Source: Pedobacter fastidiosus
GTDB taxonomy: Bacteria > Bacteroidota > Bacteroidia > Sphingobacteriales > Sphingobacteriaceae
Reading direction: 5' to 3'
DNA length: 64,000 nucleotides
Assembly (NCBI RefSeq): GCF_014306625.1
Contig: NZ_JACRYL010000004.1
Span: 208,563-272,562, forward strand
Shown here piece after piece: positions 43,583-52,481 of the stretch. The position numbers were made by a program, and so were the translations under genes. Below the pieces are notes generated by a model. The model was not told the origin of the DNA, did not search any database, and saw only the letters and a list, made by a program, of their open reading frames with translations. The stretch's first letter is position 1, and each line of letters starts with the position of its first letter.

Positions 43583-45982
43583 ATGTTCAAACTTAACTTA
43601 AAAATCGCCTGGCGAAACCTTTGGAAAAACAAAGGTTATACATTTATAAATGTTCTTGGCCTTTCAATAGGAATGGCTAGTTGTATTTTGATATTTATTT
43701 TTATCCGTTATCAAATGAGTTTTGATGAGGATTTTAAAAATGAAGATAGAATTTATCGTATAACTACAAATTGGACTGCTGCGGACGGCTTTTCAGAATC
43801 GCAAGGTGTCCCAAAACCTGCCCCAGATGCGTTGAAGAATGACTTTAAAAATCAAATTGAAAAGGTTGGAGCTATTCGTCAAGATGGTGGAATTATAAAA
43901 GTGAAAGACGATGCCGGAAAGGAGCGCATTAAATCTTTGGAAGATGTTTTTTATGCCGACCCAGAGTTTTTTCAGATTCTGAGTTTCAATTGGCTGCAGG
44001 GAAATCCCATTCAATCGCTAAGTGAACCCAATACAGTTGTATTATCAAAAAATATGGCTACCAAACTTTTTGGCGATTGGAATAAAGCTGTGGGTAAAAC
44101 AATCAATTATCAAAATAGAGAAAACTTTACGGTTACAGGGATCCTCCAAGAGATGCCAGAAAACACTTCTTTTCCGCTAAATATTGTAGTTTCTTATAAA
44201 ACCTTTAAAAGTTATAAAGATGAAAAGTTTACCGAGTGGGGAAATACTTCTTCAAACGATGAATGCTATTTCCTCTTGAAAAAGGGTGTTTCGATTGATG
44301 AAATAAGAGGTGCATTACCAAAATTTTCAGAAAAATACTTTGAAAAGGATGCTATTTCCAAAGAAGAAATTAGTGCACAAGCATTAGCTGATATTCATTA
44401 CAATGAAAATCTGGGAAATTTTGCAAATAAAACAATGCCTAAAAAAGAGCTTTATGGTTTGGCTATAATTGGAGCATTTCTATTGTTAACAGCTTGCATA
44501 AACTTCATAAATTTAGCTACCGCACAAGCAGTAAGTAGAAGTAAAGAAGTGGGTGTTCGTAAAGTGATGGGCAGTTTAAGAAATCAACTGGTTGTTCAAT
44601 TTCTTACCGAAACTTTAACAATATGTGTATTTGCATTGCTTGTAGCCTGTGTTTTAACGGAAGTTGCCTTGCCTGGAATGAAAAGTTTGTTTAATGAAAA
44701 TATTTCCTTCAGTATTATTCAGCACCCAATAATTTTCGTTTTTATGATTGGATTGGTGATTATCGTAAGTTTTCTTGCTGGCTTGTATCCTGCAATGATT
44801 ATGTCGGGCTTTAGTCCGGCTTTGGCCATTAAAAACAAGATAACCGCAAATGCTGGAGGTTTAAGCTTGCGCAAAGTATTGGTTGTACTTCAGTTTACCA
44901 TAACCATTATCTTAATTATTGGCACACTAGTCGTATTAAGACAAATGAAATATACGAGAGAAAAGCCCCTTGGATTTAATCCCTCTGCTATTGCCATGGT
45001 GAGTGTTCGGAATGATAGTTTAAGTTTATTGAAATACCAGATTTTACAAGATAGAATTTCCAAAATACCGGGCGTTTTGTTGACTAGTTTTTGTAGAACG
45101 CCACCATCTTCTAGCAACAATAATGAAAGCAATTTTAGATATAATGGAACAGAAAAGGCAAATTTTCAGGTGAATACAAAAGTGGCTGATGAGCATTATT
45201 TTAAAACATTTGGGCTAACGTTTGTTGCTGGGAAAGGCTTTTCTAAAAGCGATACCATTAAAGAATTGGTGGTTAATGAAACTACATTGAGAAAACTTAA
45301 TGTGGTAAATTTTAATGAAGCCTTAGGTAAACAAATAACCATATGGGGCAAAAAAGGAACTATCGTTGGCGTAGTAAAAGATTTTAATAACCTCAGTTTA
45401 CATGAGCCAATATCGCCAGTGATCATAACATCATTAAAAGAAAACTATCGAAATCTAGCCATTAAAATGGATAGTAAACAAATTATATCTGTAATGCCTC
45501 AAATAGAAAAAATATGGAACGATACCTTTCCAGAAAATTTCTACAAATCATCTTTTGTTGATGATGATATTAGTCAATATTATGAGCTTGAACGCATAAT
45601 GGGGATTCTATTCAAAGTTTTCGCTGGTGTAATTATCTTTATTTCGTTTATTGGCTTATTTGGAATGATTTCTTTTGTTGCAACACAAAGAACCAAAGAA
45701 GTAGCCATTAGAAAAGTTTTAGGCGCATCAACAATCGAGTTGGTAAAAATGCTTAATGGTTCTTTTTTAATGATGGTATTTATAGCAAACTTAGTTGCTT
45801 GGCCCTTAGCTTATTTAATTGTTTCAAAATGGCTGGCAACTTTTACCTATCGGATAGATTTAAGCATTTGGCCTTTCATAATTGCTATGGCCATTTCTAT
45901 GATTATTACGCTGGTTACGGTAAGCATTCGTTCTTATAAAGCTGCGGTAGCGAATACAATTGATTCCTTAAAATATGAATAA
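43583..45982 (+). CDS. FtsX/MacB-type ABC permease, fourth of five
   Basis: A 799-residue paralogue with the complete double-FtsX plan. TM1 is INVLGLSIGMASCILIFIFI. Coupling motifs are SRSKEVGVRKVMGS and RTKEVAIRKVLGAS. The ending VANTIDSLKYE departs slightly from the NPVDALKYE of the other copies. Its nucleotide start (ATGTTCAAACTTAACTT) is almost the same as in the fifth copy, while the periplasmic domains are distinct, suggesting old duplications with conserved termini. Confidence 0.9.
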   Translation: MFKLNLKIAWRNLWKNKGYTFINVLGLSIGMASCILIFIFIRYQMSFDEDFKNEDRIYRITTNWTAADGFSESQGVPKPAPDALKNDFKNQIEKVGAIRQDGGIIKVKDDAGKERIKSLEDVFYADPEFFQILSFNWLQGNPIQSLSEPNTVVLSKNMATKLFGDWNKAVGKTINYQNRENFTVTGILQEMPENTSFPLNIVVSYKTFKSYKDEKFTEWGNTSSNDECYFLLKKGVSIDEIRGALPKFSEKYFEKDAISKEEISAQALADIHYNENLGNFANKTMPKKELYGLAIIGAFLLLTACINFINLATAQAVSRSKEVGVRKVMGSLRNQLVVQFLTETLTICVFALLVACVLTEVALPGMKSLFNENISFSIIQHPIIFVFMIGLVIIVSFLAGLYPAMIMSGFSPALAIKNKITANAGGLSLRKVLVVLQFTITIILIIGTLVVLRQMKYTREKPLGFNPSAIAMVSVRNDSLSLLKYQILQDRISKIPGVLLTSFCRTPPSSSNNNESNFRYNGTEKANFQVNTKVADEHYFKTFGLTFVAGKGFSKSDTIKELVVNETTLRKLNVVNFNEALGKQITIWGKKGTIVGVVKDFNNLSLHEPISPVIITSLKENYRNLAIKMDSKQIISVMPQIEKIWNDTFPENFYKSSFVDDDISQYYELERIMGILFKVFAGVIIFISFIGLFGMISFVATQRTKEVAIRKVLGASTIELVKMLNGSFLMMVFIANLVAWPLAYLIVSKWLATFTYRIDLSIWPFIIAMAISMIITLVTVSIRSYKAAVANTIDSLKYE

Positions 45983-46050
45983 GCGAAAAGGATAAAGACT
46001 AAAGCGATTTACAAAGTCTTTTAAAAAACGATTGAAAAAATAAATTAGCA

Positions 46051-46110
46051 CTTCCAGCGCCATCTCTTCAAGGAGAGGGCGGGGGGAGAGGTTACTAAAT
46101 ACTTGATTCT
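46051..46110 (+). repeat. Pre-start hairpin element, copy 4 of 5
   Basis: CTTCCAGCG, hairpin CATCTC-TTCAAG-GAGAGGG with a changed base in the left arm, G-run, GAGAGGTTACTAAATACTTG, ending 3 nt before the ATG of the fifth permease. Confidence 0.82.
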
Positions 46111-46113
46111 AAC

Positions 46114-48537
46114 ATGTTCAAACTTAACTTAAAAATCGCCTGGCGAAACTTATTTAAGAATAAGATTTATGCTGCTATAAATATCGGAGGATTGGCGCTT
46201 GGTTTAACGGCGTTTGTATTGATGCTACTCTATATTAATCACGAGGAAAGTTACGATTCATGGTCGCCTGATTTAAAGAATGTTTATCAGCTCAGAGAAA
46301 AACACGATCAATTTACACCAGATAATAAGGAGCATTGGAACGAGCTTGCAAATAGCAAAATTGCGGCATTATTGCGAGAAAAGATGCCTCAGATACAGGC
46401 AATAACTAAGGTATCGCCAAATTGGGATTTTGTTAAGGGCTATTCCATAAAAATTGCAGGTGCCGATCCTATTGTGGTAAGTAAGATGACCGATTCTGAT
46501 AGTAGTTTTTTTAAAGTTTTTAAGTACAATTTCATTCATGGTAATGCGGAGAGTGCACTTAATAAACCAAAATCAATTGTTCTTAAACGAGATTTAGCCT
46601 TAAAGTTATTTGGAACAGAAAAAGTTTTAGGCAAAACTTTAAAGGTAATGATGTGGACTTCAGATCCTGGTCAAGATTTAACCATAACAGGTGTAGTAAC
46701 TGATCCATCTACACCACAATCTGTAAATTTTAATGCTTTAATGAGAACTGGAGAGAAAGATTCAGATCCAAAAGGAATAGGAAATACAAATTATTGCGAA
46801 CTCTTTGCTAAGCTAAATGAGGGGCAGGATACTTTAGCATTAAGCAAAACGCTTCAATATGTTTATGTAGATTTTAAAAAGGCTTTAATGAGTCAACAAA
46901 AAATCAACTTTAAAGATGTTTATAAAAATGGCAAAACTGCCGGGCTAAAATTTGTATCTATAAAAGATGTTCATTCAAATCCACCTTTTCAAATCAATTG
47001 GAAGGAAAAGCTCAAGCCTATTATTGCTATTGCGATTTTTCTTTTATTGGTATCAATTATAAATTTCATAAATCTTGCAACTGCTCAATCTGTACAACGC
47101 GCTAAAGAAGTAGGGGTTAAAAAAGTTTTGGGTGCCTACAAAAAGCAACTTATTACTCAGTTTTTATTAGAATCTTCATTTCAAACCATAATATCCTTAT
47201 TTCTTAGCGTAATTTTAATAGAAATTGTTCTACCTGGTTTTAACACGCAATTTAATGTTGAGCTAAGTTTTTGGCATAATCCCAATCTTTCAAGCTTAAT
47301 AGGACAACTGTTTGCGGTCTTCATATTTGTAACCTTGATGGCTGGATTTTACCCGGCCTATATTTTGTCTAACTACAAGCCGGTCTCAGTACTTAAAGGG
47401 AATTATGAAAACGGTTTGAGTGGACTTACTTTGAGAAATGTTTTGGTAGTTTTTCAATTTGTAATCTCGGTTACTTTCATAACAGCAATAGGCGTAATGC
47501 ATAAGCAAACTCAATACTTAAATAATAAAGATTTAGGTTTTGAGCGTAGTAATCTGATCAACATCAGGACTAATTATGAAGATAATTTGGCCAATAGAAT
47601 AATGAAAATTCCAGGTGTAACTTACGTAGCAACCACCACCCAAGTTATGGGAAATACTTTTAATGTTCCTGAAAAAATAAAGTATAAAGGAAATGATATT
47701 AACCTTAATACGGTGAGTGTTACAATGGATGCTTTGCCAGCTTTAGGTGTAAGGATTATACTTGGAAGAATATTTTCTAGAGACTATAAGCAAGATACTG
47801 TAAATGCTGTTGTATTGAATGAGGCTGCCGCAAAGTTAATTTCTAAAAATCCTATTGGGGAGAAATATGAAGTGTTTAATGGTTCAAAAAATGTTTCATT
47901 TCAGATTATTGGTGTCATTAAAAACTACCATAATGAGGGATTTAATAATCAGGTTTTACCAACTTTATACAAGGTTACAAATTTGGGCGGAGCTGCAACT
48001 ACTAATAATCTTCTAGTTAGATTTAATACATCAGCAAATTCGGATATTATTAAGAAAATTAAAAAGGAATGGAGTATTTTATATCCCAATTATCCAATGG
48101 ATTATACCTCTTTAGATGATGAATTTACCAAAATACTTGACGAAAATTCTAGATTTATGAACATGATTATTCTTTTTAGCATCATTTCGGTTTCACTCTC
48201 GCTTTTAGGTTTGTTTGCACTTTCTACTTTTGTGGCTAAACGCAGAACAAAAGAAATCGCAGTAAGGAAAGTGCTTGGTGCATCGAATCTTCAAATTGTA
48301 AATATGCTTAATAAATCTTTCTTGATTCTTGTAATTTCAGCAAATTTAATCAGTTGGCCTATTGCTTATATCATTATAAAAAAATGGCTCGATGGCTTCG
48401 CATATCGAATAGAAATGCCATTTTTTCCTTTTATAATGGCTACATTAATATCCATTGTAATTGCAGTTTTAACGGTGAGCATTCAAGCAAGAAAAGCAGC
48501 GGTAACCGATCCTGTAAATGCACTTAAATACGAATAA
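46114..48537 (+). CDS. FtsX/MacB-type ABC permease, fifth of five
   Basis: An 807-residue paralogue, the longest of the set. TM1 is INIGGLALGLTAFVLMLLYI. Coupling motifs are QRAKEVGVKKVLGA and RTKEIAVRKVLGAS, and the end is VTDPVNALKYE. It groups by eye with the second and fourth copies. It is followed by the last hairpin element and the second ATPase gene, so the permease array is bracketed by ATPases at both ends. Confidence 0.9.
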   Translation: MFKLNLKIAWRNLFKNKIYAAINIGGLALGLTAFVLMLLYINHEESYDSWSPDLKNVYQLREKHDQFTPDNKEHWNELANSKIAALLREKMPQIQAITKVSPNWDFVKGYSIKIAGADPIVVSKMTDSDSSFFKVFKYNFIHGNAESALNKPKSIVLKRDLALKLFGTEKVLGKTLKVMMWTSDPGQDLTITGVVTDPSTPQSVNFNALMRTGEKDSDPKGIGNTNYCELFAKLNEGQDTLALSKTLQYVYVDFKKALMSQQKINFKDVYKNGKTAGLKFVSIKDVHSNPPFQINWKEKLKPIIAIAIFLLLVSIINFINLATAQSVQRAKEVGVKKVLGAYKKQLITQFLLESSFQTIISLFLSVILIEIVLPGFNTQFNVELSFWHNPNLSSLIGQLFAVFIFVTLMAGFYPAYILSNYKPVSVLKGNYENGLSGLTLRNVLVVFQFVISVTFITAIGVMHKQTQYLNNKDLGFERSNLINIRTNYEDNLANRIMKIPGVTYVATTTQVMGNTFNVPEKIKYKGNDINLNTVSVTMDALPALGVRIILGRIFSRDYKQDTVNAVVLNEAAAKLISKNPIGEKYEVFNGSKNVSFQIIGVIKNYHNEGFNNQVLPTLYKVTNLGGAATTNNLLVRFNTSANSDIIKKIKKEWSILYPNYPMDYTSLDDEFTKILDENSRFMNMIILFSIISVSLSLLGLFALSTFVAKRRTKEIAVRKVLGASNLQIVNMLNKSFLILVISANLISWPIAYIIIKKWLDGFAYRIEMPFFPFIMATLISIVIAVLTVSIQARKAAVTDPVNALKYE

Positions 48538-48605
48538 AGCTGAAGGACAAAAGACTAAAGCGATTTACAAAGTCTTTTAATAAACGATTGAAAAATAGAT
48601 TAGTA

Positions 48606-48660
48606 CTTCCAGCTCCCTCTCTTCAAGGAGAGGCGAAGGAGGTTTCTAAATACTTGATAA
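48606..48660 (+). repeat. Pre-start hairpin element, copy 5 of 5
   Basis: CTTCCAGCT, hairpin CCTCTC-TTCAAG-GAGAGG, a shortened G-rich part (CGAAGGAGG), TTTCTAAATACTTGATAAT, ending 8 nt before the second ATPase ATG. The element thus precedes a non-permease gene as well. Confidence 0.8.
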
Positions 48661-48668
48661 TTAACAAA

Positions 48669-49349
48669 ATGATAGAACTTAAAAATATAGAAAAATATTA
48701 CGCCACAAAAGGCATTAAACATTATGTACTTCGCCACGTAACTACGAATATTAAGCAGGGCGAATTTGTATCTATAATGGGTCCATCTGGAGCAGGGAAA
48801 TCTACATTGCTTAATATTTTGGGCATGCTCGAAGAACCAACTTATGGCAGTTACGAATTTATGGGTGAAGATGTAACCACCTTAAACGAACGTAAAAGAA
48901 TTGAGCTTTATCGCAATCACATCGGCTTCGTATTTCAGGCTTATCATTTAATTGATGAAATGACGGTTTATGAAAATATTGAAGCACCACTTTTATATAA
49001 AAAAATTGGTGGCTCGGAACGTAAAAGCCGCATCGCTGATTTGTTAGATCGCTTTAATATCGTGGCCAAAAAGGATCTTTTTCCAAATCAACTTTCAGGC
49101 GGGCAACAGCAGTTGGTTGGCATTGCCAGAGCTTTAGCTGCTCAACCAACAATCATTTTGGCTGATGAACCAACGGGTAACCTACAATCTGCTCAGGCCG
49201 AAGAAATAATGGCCCTTTTTCAAAAATTGAATAGAGAAGAAGGAATAACCATTATTCAGGTTACGCATTCAGAGAAAAATGCACAATATGGAAATCGGAT
49301 TTTGCACATTGCTGATGGGGTAGTTAAGGATGATATCGCAATAGCCTAG
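48669..49349 (+). CDS. ABC transporter ATPase, MacB/LolD type (second)
   Basis: A 226-residue nucleotide-binding subunit of the same branch as the first. Walker A is GPSGAGKST, Walker B is IILADEPTGNL and the switch His is in VTHSE. Two positions depart from consensus: the signature reads LSGGQQQLVGIARAL (Leu where Arg is usual) and the D-loop reads NLQS instead of NLDS. These may lower activity or reflect pairing with a particular permease. Start at ATG 48669; the open frame upstream runs through the hairpin repeat and is not protein-like. Last gene of the export cluster. Confidence 0.92.
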   Translation: MIELKNIEKYYATKGIKHYVLRHVTTNIKQGEFVSIMGPSGAGKSTLLNILGMLEEPTYGSYEFMGEDVTTLNERKRIELYRNHIGFVFQAYHLIDEMTVYENIEAPLLYKKIGGSERKSRIADLLDRFNIVAKKDLFPNQLSGGQQQLVGIARALAAQPTIILADEPTGNLQSAQAEEIMALFQKLNREEGITIIQVTHSEKNAQYGNRILHIADGVVKDDIAIA

Positions 49350-49365
49350 CCAAAGTCTAATATTG

Positions 49366-49383
49366 ATCCGATAGCTATCGGAT
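49366..49383. repeat. ATCCGATAGCTATCGGAT palindrome
   Basis: Perfect 18-bp palindrome shortly after the second ATPase gene. Its core CCGATAGCTATCGG is also inside the repeat-filled gap at about 16420, so it is a dispersed palindrome that may act as a weak terminator or be a methylation or structural site. Confidence 0.6.
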
Positions 49384-49485
49384 TTAATTCAGCATCTTTC
49401 CTATTGTTCGTTGGTGCAACAAACGGAATAAATTATTTATATCTGTGTTTATCCTTTTTATCTGTGGTTAAATTAACTTTGTTCC

Positions 49486-50283
49486 ATGCAAAAATCTTTT
49501 ACCGATCAAATGGGGCGGGAAATAGCCATAAATTTTCCGCCCAAGCGTATTATTTCTCTGGTGCCTTCTCAAACAGAACTTTTGTTTGATTTAGGTTTAG
49601 ATAAAGAAATTATCGGATTAACTAAATTTTGCATCCATCCGATAGAAAAATTTGCCGAGCGAACCAAAGTTGGAGGAACCAAAAAATTAAACATCGATTT
49701 AATTAAAGATTTAAAACCCGATTTAATTATCGGCAACAAGGAAGAAAATACGCAAAGCGATATAGAAGAGTTAGCTGAACATTTTCCAGTTTGGATGAGT
49801 GATATCTTTAACTTAGACGATGCCATGAAAACCATTAGTCAAATAGGCGCATTGGTGGATAGAGAACCCGAAGCTTCTTATTTAAATCACCTCATCTCCG
49901 CAGGTTTTAATGATTTAAAAACATTGGCACTTCAACATAATATAGATAAAAAAGTTGTCTATCTAATTTGGCGAAAGCCTTTTATGGTTGCAGGTAAAAA
50001 TACTTTTATCGATGATATTCTCTTGAGCAATGGAATGACGAATGTGATCAAGCAAAGCCGTTACCCTGAAATAAGCTTAGATGAGCTTAAAAACACCAAT
50101 TGCGATCTTGTTTTACTATCTTCTGAACCTTATCCTTTTGGCGAAAAACATATTGATGAAATTCAAACTGCTATGCCAAATGCAAAGGTTATGCTTGTAG
50201 ATGGTGAAATGTTTAGCTGGTATGGAAGCAGATTAGTTAAGGCCGTACAATACTTTTTTGAATTTCAGAAAGAACTTTATTAA
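49486..50283 (+). CDS. BtuF/FepB-like substrate-binding-fold protein without signal peptide
   Basis: A 265-residue protein with the class III (helical-backbone) binding-protein fold of cobalamin and siderophore receptors. The N-terminal lobe opens RIISLVPSQTELLFDLGL and contains VGGTKKLNIDLIKDLKPDLIIG; the C-terminal lobe has VYLIWRKPFMVAGKNTFIDDILL and YPEISLDEL. Most family members are periplasmic, but this one starts directly with MQKSFTDQMGREIAI and has no signal peptide or lipobox. It may be cytoplasmic, or be exported unconventionally. It is a single gene with no BtuC/D partner nearby. Confidence 0.8.
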   Translation: MQKSFTDQMGREIAINFPPKRIISLVPSQTELLFDLGLDKEIIGLTKFCIHPIEKFAERTKVGGTKKLNIDLIKDLKPDLIIGNKEENTQSDIEELAEHFPVWMSDIFNLDDAMKTISQIGALVDREPEASYLNHLISAGFNDLKTLALQHNIDKKVVYLIWRKPFMVAGKNTFIDDILLSNGMTNVIKQSRYPEISLDELKNTNCDLVLLSSEPYPFGEKHIDEIQTAMPNAKVMLVDGEMFSWYGSRLVKAVQYFFEFQKELY

Positions 50284-50343
50284 GTATTCCTTGTTGATTC
50301 TTTGTAAATTGAATCATTAAAACCATCATCTCAATATTTCATC

Positions 50344-50649
50344 ATGAAAAAAATATCAATATTAGCGCTCTTTGTAGCTGTAATTTCTGGCTGTGGCTCA
50401 ATGAGAAGTGCATCCAGTAGTAGTGTTATAACACTTTCAGGCAGTATCCAAAAGATGAATATGTCTACTTATCAATATGGAACACACACCATAAGCGCCA
50501 ATGGTAAACCCTATGCGTTAAAAAGTTCGTCAGTTATTCTCGATACCTATTTAGATAAACAAGTAACCATTACAGGAATCAAAGTTGCAGGTTATCCGTT
50601 AGAGGGCGGACCAGAACTTATCGAAGTTTCGGAAGTTATATTGAAGTAG
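50344..50649 (+). CDS. Small putative lipoprotein, function unknown
   Basis: A 101-residue protein with a typical lipoprotein signal, lipid-modified Cys at about residue 17 (VISGCGS), a short Ser-rich linker and a compact beta-rich domain (about 28-101) resembling small OB-like folds (VTITGIKV). No family recognised with certainty. It lies alone before the tRNA gene. Confidence 0.65.
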   Translation: MKKISILALFVAVISGCGSMRSASSSSVITLSGSIQKMNMSTYQYGTHTISANGKPYALKSSSVILDTYLDKQVTITGIKVAGYPLEGGPELIEVSEVILK

Positions 50650-50749
50650 AATATAATGATCTATTAGGAGCGCAAAAAATCTTTCTCGTTTAAAATTAAC
50701 GACTTAGCTTTTTAACCGAAAATTATTTAAGAATTTCTTGCGTTTCCTT

Positions 50750-50779
50750 TTTGATAATTCATTCTAATTTCTATCTTTG
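50750..50779 (+). promoter_or_regulatory. Promoter of tRNA-Leu
   Basis: TTTG at 50750-50753 and TATCTTTG at 50772-50779 (exact TAnnTTTG) are separated by 18 nt; the tRNA begins 22 nt after the -7 box. This is a clear Bacteroidota housekeeping promoter. Confidence 0.85.
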
Positions 50780-50801
50780 CAATCCAAAATAAATCCTAAT
50801 T

Positions 50802-50883
50802 GCGGATGTGGCGTAATTGGTAGCCGCACCAGACTTAGGATCTGGCGCTTCACGGCGTGGGGGTTCGAGTCCCTTCATCCGCA
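50802..50883 (+). tRNA. tRNA-Leu (anticodon UAG)
   Basis: The acceptor stem GCGGATG pairs with CATCCGC, with discriminator A at 50883. The anticodon arm CCAGA-CTTAGGA-TCTGG gives anticodon TAG, reading CUA and other CUN codons. A long variable arm (CGCTTCACGGCG) marks a class II tRNA, as expected for Leu, and GGTTCGAGTCC is the T-arm core. CCA is not encoded. Confidence 0.96.
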
Positions 50884-50895
50884 CTAAAAATGAAG

Positions 50896-50930
50896 CCGTT
50901 CCGATTTAAATCGGAACGGTTTTGTTTTTT
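50896..50930 (+). terminator. Terminator after tRNA-Leu
   Basis: A perfect 24-bp palindrome (half-site CCGTTCCGATTT) at 50896-50919 is followed by TTTTG and TTTTTT. Confidence 0.88.
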
Positions 50931-51056
50931 AAATAACATTGGTTAAAATATAAAAATCGATGTGCTGTTTTAATTAGAGCGATATGTGCCATTTGTCTCA
51001 AATCATATCTCGATTCTTAATCTAATTGCATATCTCAATACTCATATCTCAAAAAA

Positions 51057-52406
51057 ATGAATATTACACAGGAAAAAACCGGCAACTTAAATGCTGTTGT
51101 AAAAATCAAAATTGCACCTGCAGATTATACTGAAAAAGTAGATAAAGCCATTAAAGACCAAGCTAAGAAAGCACAATTGCCTGGTTTCCGTAAAGGAATG
51201 GTGCCTGCAGCTCACATTAAAAAAATGTACGGTAAAAGTATTTTGGTAGAAGAGGTTAACAGCTTGTTAAACGATACCTTAACCAATTACATTGCCGAAC
51301 AAAAATTAGAAATCTTAGGTCAGCCACTTCCTAAAATGGATGATGAAAGAGATTTTAAATGGGATAATACAGATGAATTTGAATTTGACTATGAACTAGG
51401 TTTAGCGCCTACTTTTGATGTAGAAATTACATCTAAAGATAAGTTTATCGAATATGTAGTTAAAGCGGATCAAGAAACTCTAGAGGGTCGCATCAAAAAT
51501 ATCCGTCGTAGTTATGGTAAAATGAGCAATCCAGAAGTTTCTGCTGCTGATGATGTTTTGTATTCTGAATTAACTCAATTATCTCCAGATGGTTCTGTTT
51601 TTGAAGGTGGCATTACAAGTACCGCTACAATTCGTTTAGATCAAATTAAAGACAAAAAAATCCTTAAATCGTTAATTGGTTTAAAGCAGGATGATGAAGT
51701 TGTAATTGATTTACAAAAAGCATTGGAAGATGTTGCAATTATTTCTAAAGCACTAAATATCTCAGAAGAAGATGCTGCCGAATTAAAATCTGACTTTAAA
51801 TTGGTTGTTAAAAATGTTAACCGTTTAGAAGAATCAGAATTAAATCAAGAATTTTTCGATAAATTATTTGGCGAAGGAACAGTAACTGACGAAGCTGGCT
51901 TCAGAGCAAAAATGACTGAAGAAGTAGAAAGCATGTTTAAGCAAGATGCTGATCGTAAATTATCAAACGATATTTATGAGCAACTTCTAACTAAATACAA
52001 TTTCGAATTACCTGATGAATTTTTGCGTCGCTGGTTAAAAGCTACAAACGAAAAATTAACAGATGAAGAGTTGGCAGAAGGTTATGACGATTTCGCTAAA
52101 AACCTAAAATGGACTTTAATCGAAAACAAAATCATTAAAGACAATCAAATCGAGATTAAATACGAGGATGTTGTTCAAGCTGCTAAAGCAAAATTAGATG
52201 CTCAGTTTAGAATGTACAGCCCAAGCCCACTTCCTGAAGATCAATTGGCACAGTACGCTGTTCAGTTTTTGCAAGAAAAAGAAAATGCAAATCGTGTTTT
52301 CGAAGAGGTGAAAGCTTTAAAAACTTTCGAGCAAATTAAATCAATCGCTACTTTAGAGCAGAAAGAAATTGCTTACGATAAGTTTATTGAATTAGCGAAG
52401 AACTAA
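51057..52406 (+). CDS. tig: Trigger factor
   Basis: A 449-residue ribosome-associated chaperone. The N-terminal ribosome-binding domain (about 1-115) contains the exit-site loop GFRKGMVPAAHIKK, the family hallmark. The middle region (about 150-240) corresponds to the FKBP-like PPIase domain but is divergent, as is usual in Bacteroidota. The C-terminal helical arms fill the rest. It precedes clpP and clpX, a common order in bacteria, though a small S23-type reading frame lies between. AT-rich 'tatctcaa' repeats lie directly before the start. Confidence 0.93.
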   Translation: MNITQEKTGNLNAVVKIKIAPADYTEKVDKAIKDQAKKAQLPGFRKGMVPAAHIKKMYGKSILVEEVNSLLNDTLTNYIAEQKLEILGQPLPKMDDERDFKWDNTDEFEFDYELGLAPTFDVEITSKDKFIEYVVKADQETLEGRIKNIRRSYGKMSNPEVSAADDVLYSELTQLSPDGSVFEGGITSTATIRLDQIKDKKILKSLIGLKQDDEVVIDLQKALEDVAIISKALNISEEDAAELKSDFKLVVKNVNRLEESELNQEFFDKLFGEGTVTDEAGFRAKMTEEVESMFKQDADRKLSNDIYEQLLTKYNFELPDEFLRRWLKATNEKLTDEELAEGYDDFAKNLKWTLIENKIIKDNQIEIKYEDVVQAAKAKLDAQFRMYSPSPLPEDQLAQYAVQFLQEKENANRVFEEVKALKTFEQIKSIATLEQKEIAYDKFIELAKN

Positions 52407-52414
52407 ACATAAAG

Positions 52415-52435
52415 CACTCTGAATAGGGTGTTTTT
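52415..52435 (+). terminator. Terminator after tig
   Basis: CACTCT pairs with AGGGTG (one G-U) across a GAAT loop, followed by TTTTT, 8 nt beyond the trigger factor stop. Confidence 0.72.
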
Positions 52436-52481
52436 AAAAGGATTGTTCTATTGCTTATATTTAGCAATTGCTCAATTTTAA

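Noticed and set aside
48588..48668. A longer N-terminus for the second ABC ATPase.
   Set aside because: The upstream 27 codons translate the hairpin repeat shared with the permease junctions; ATG 48669 matches the start of the first ATPase.
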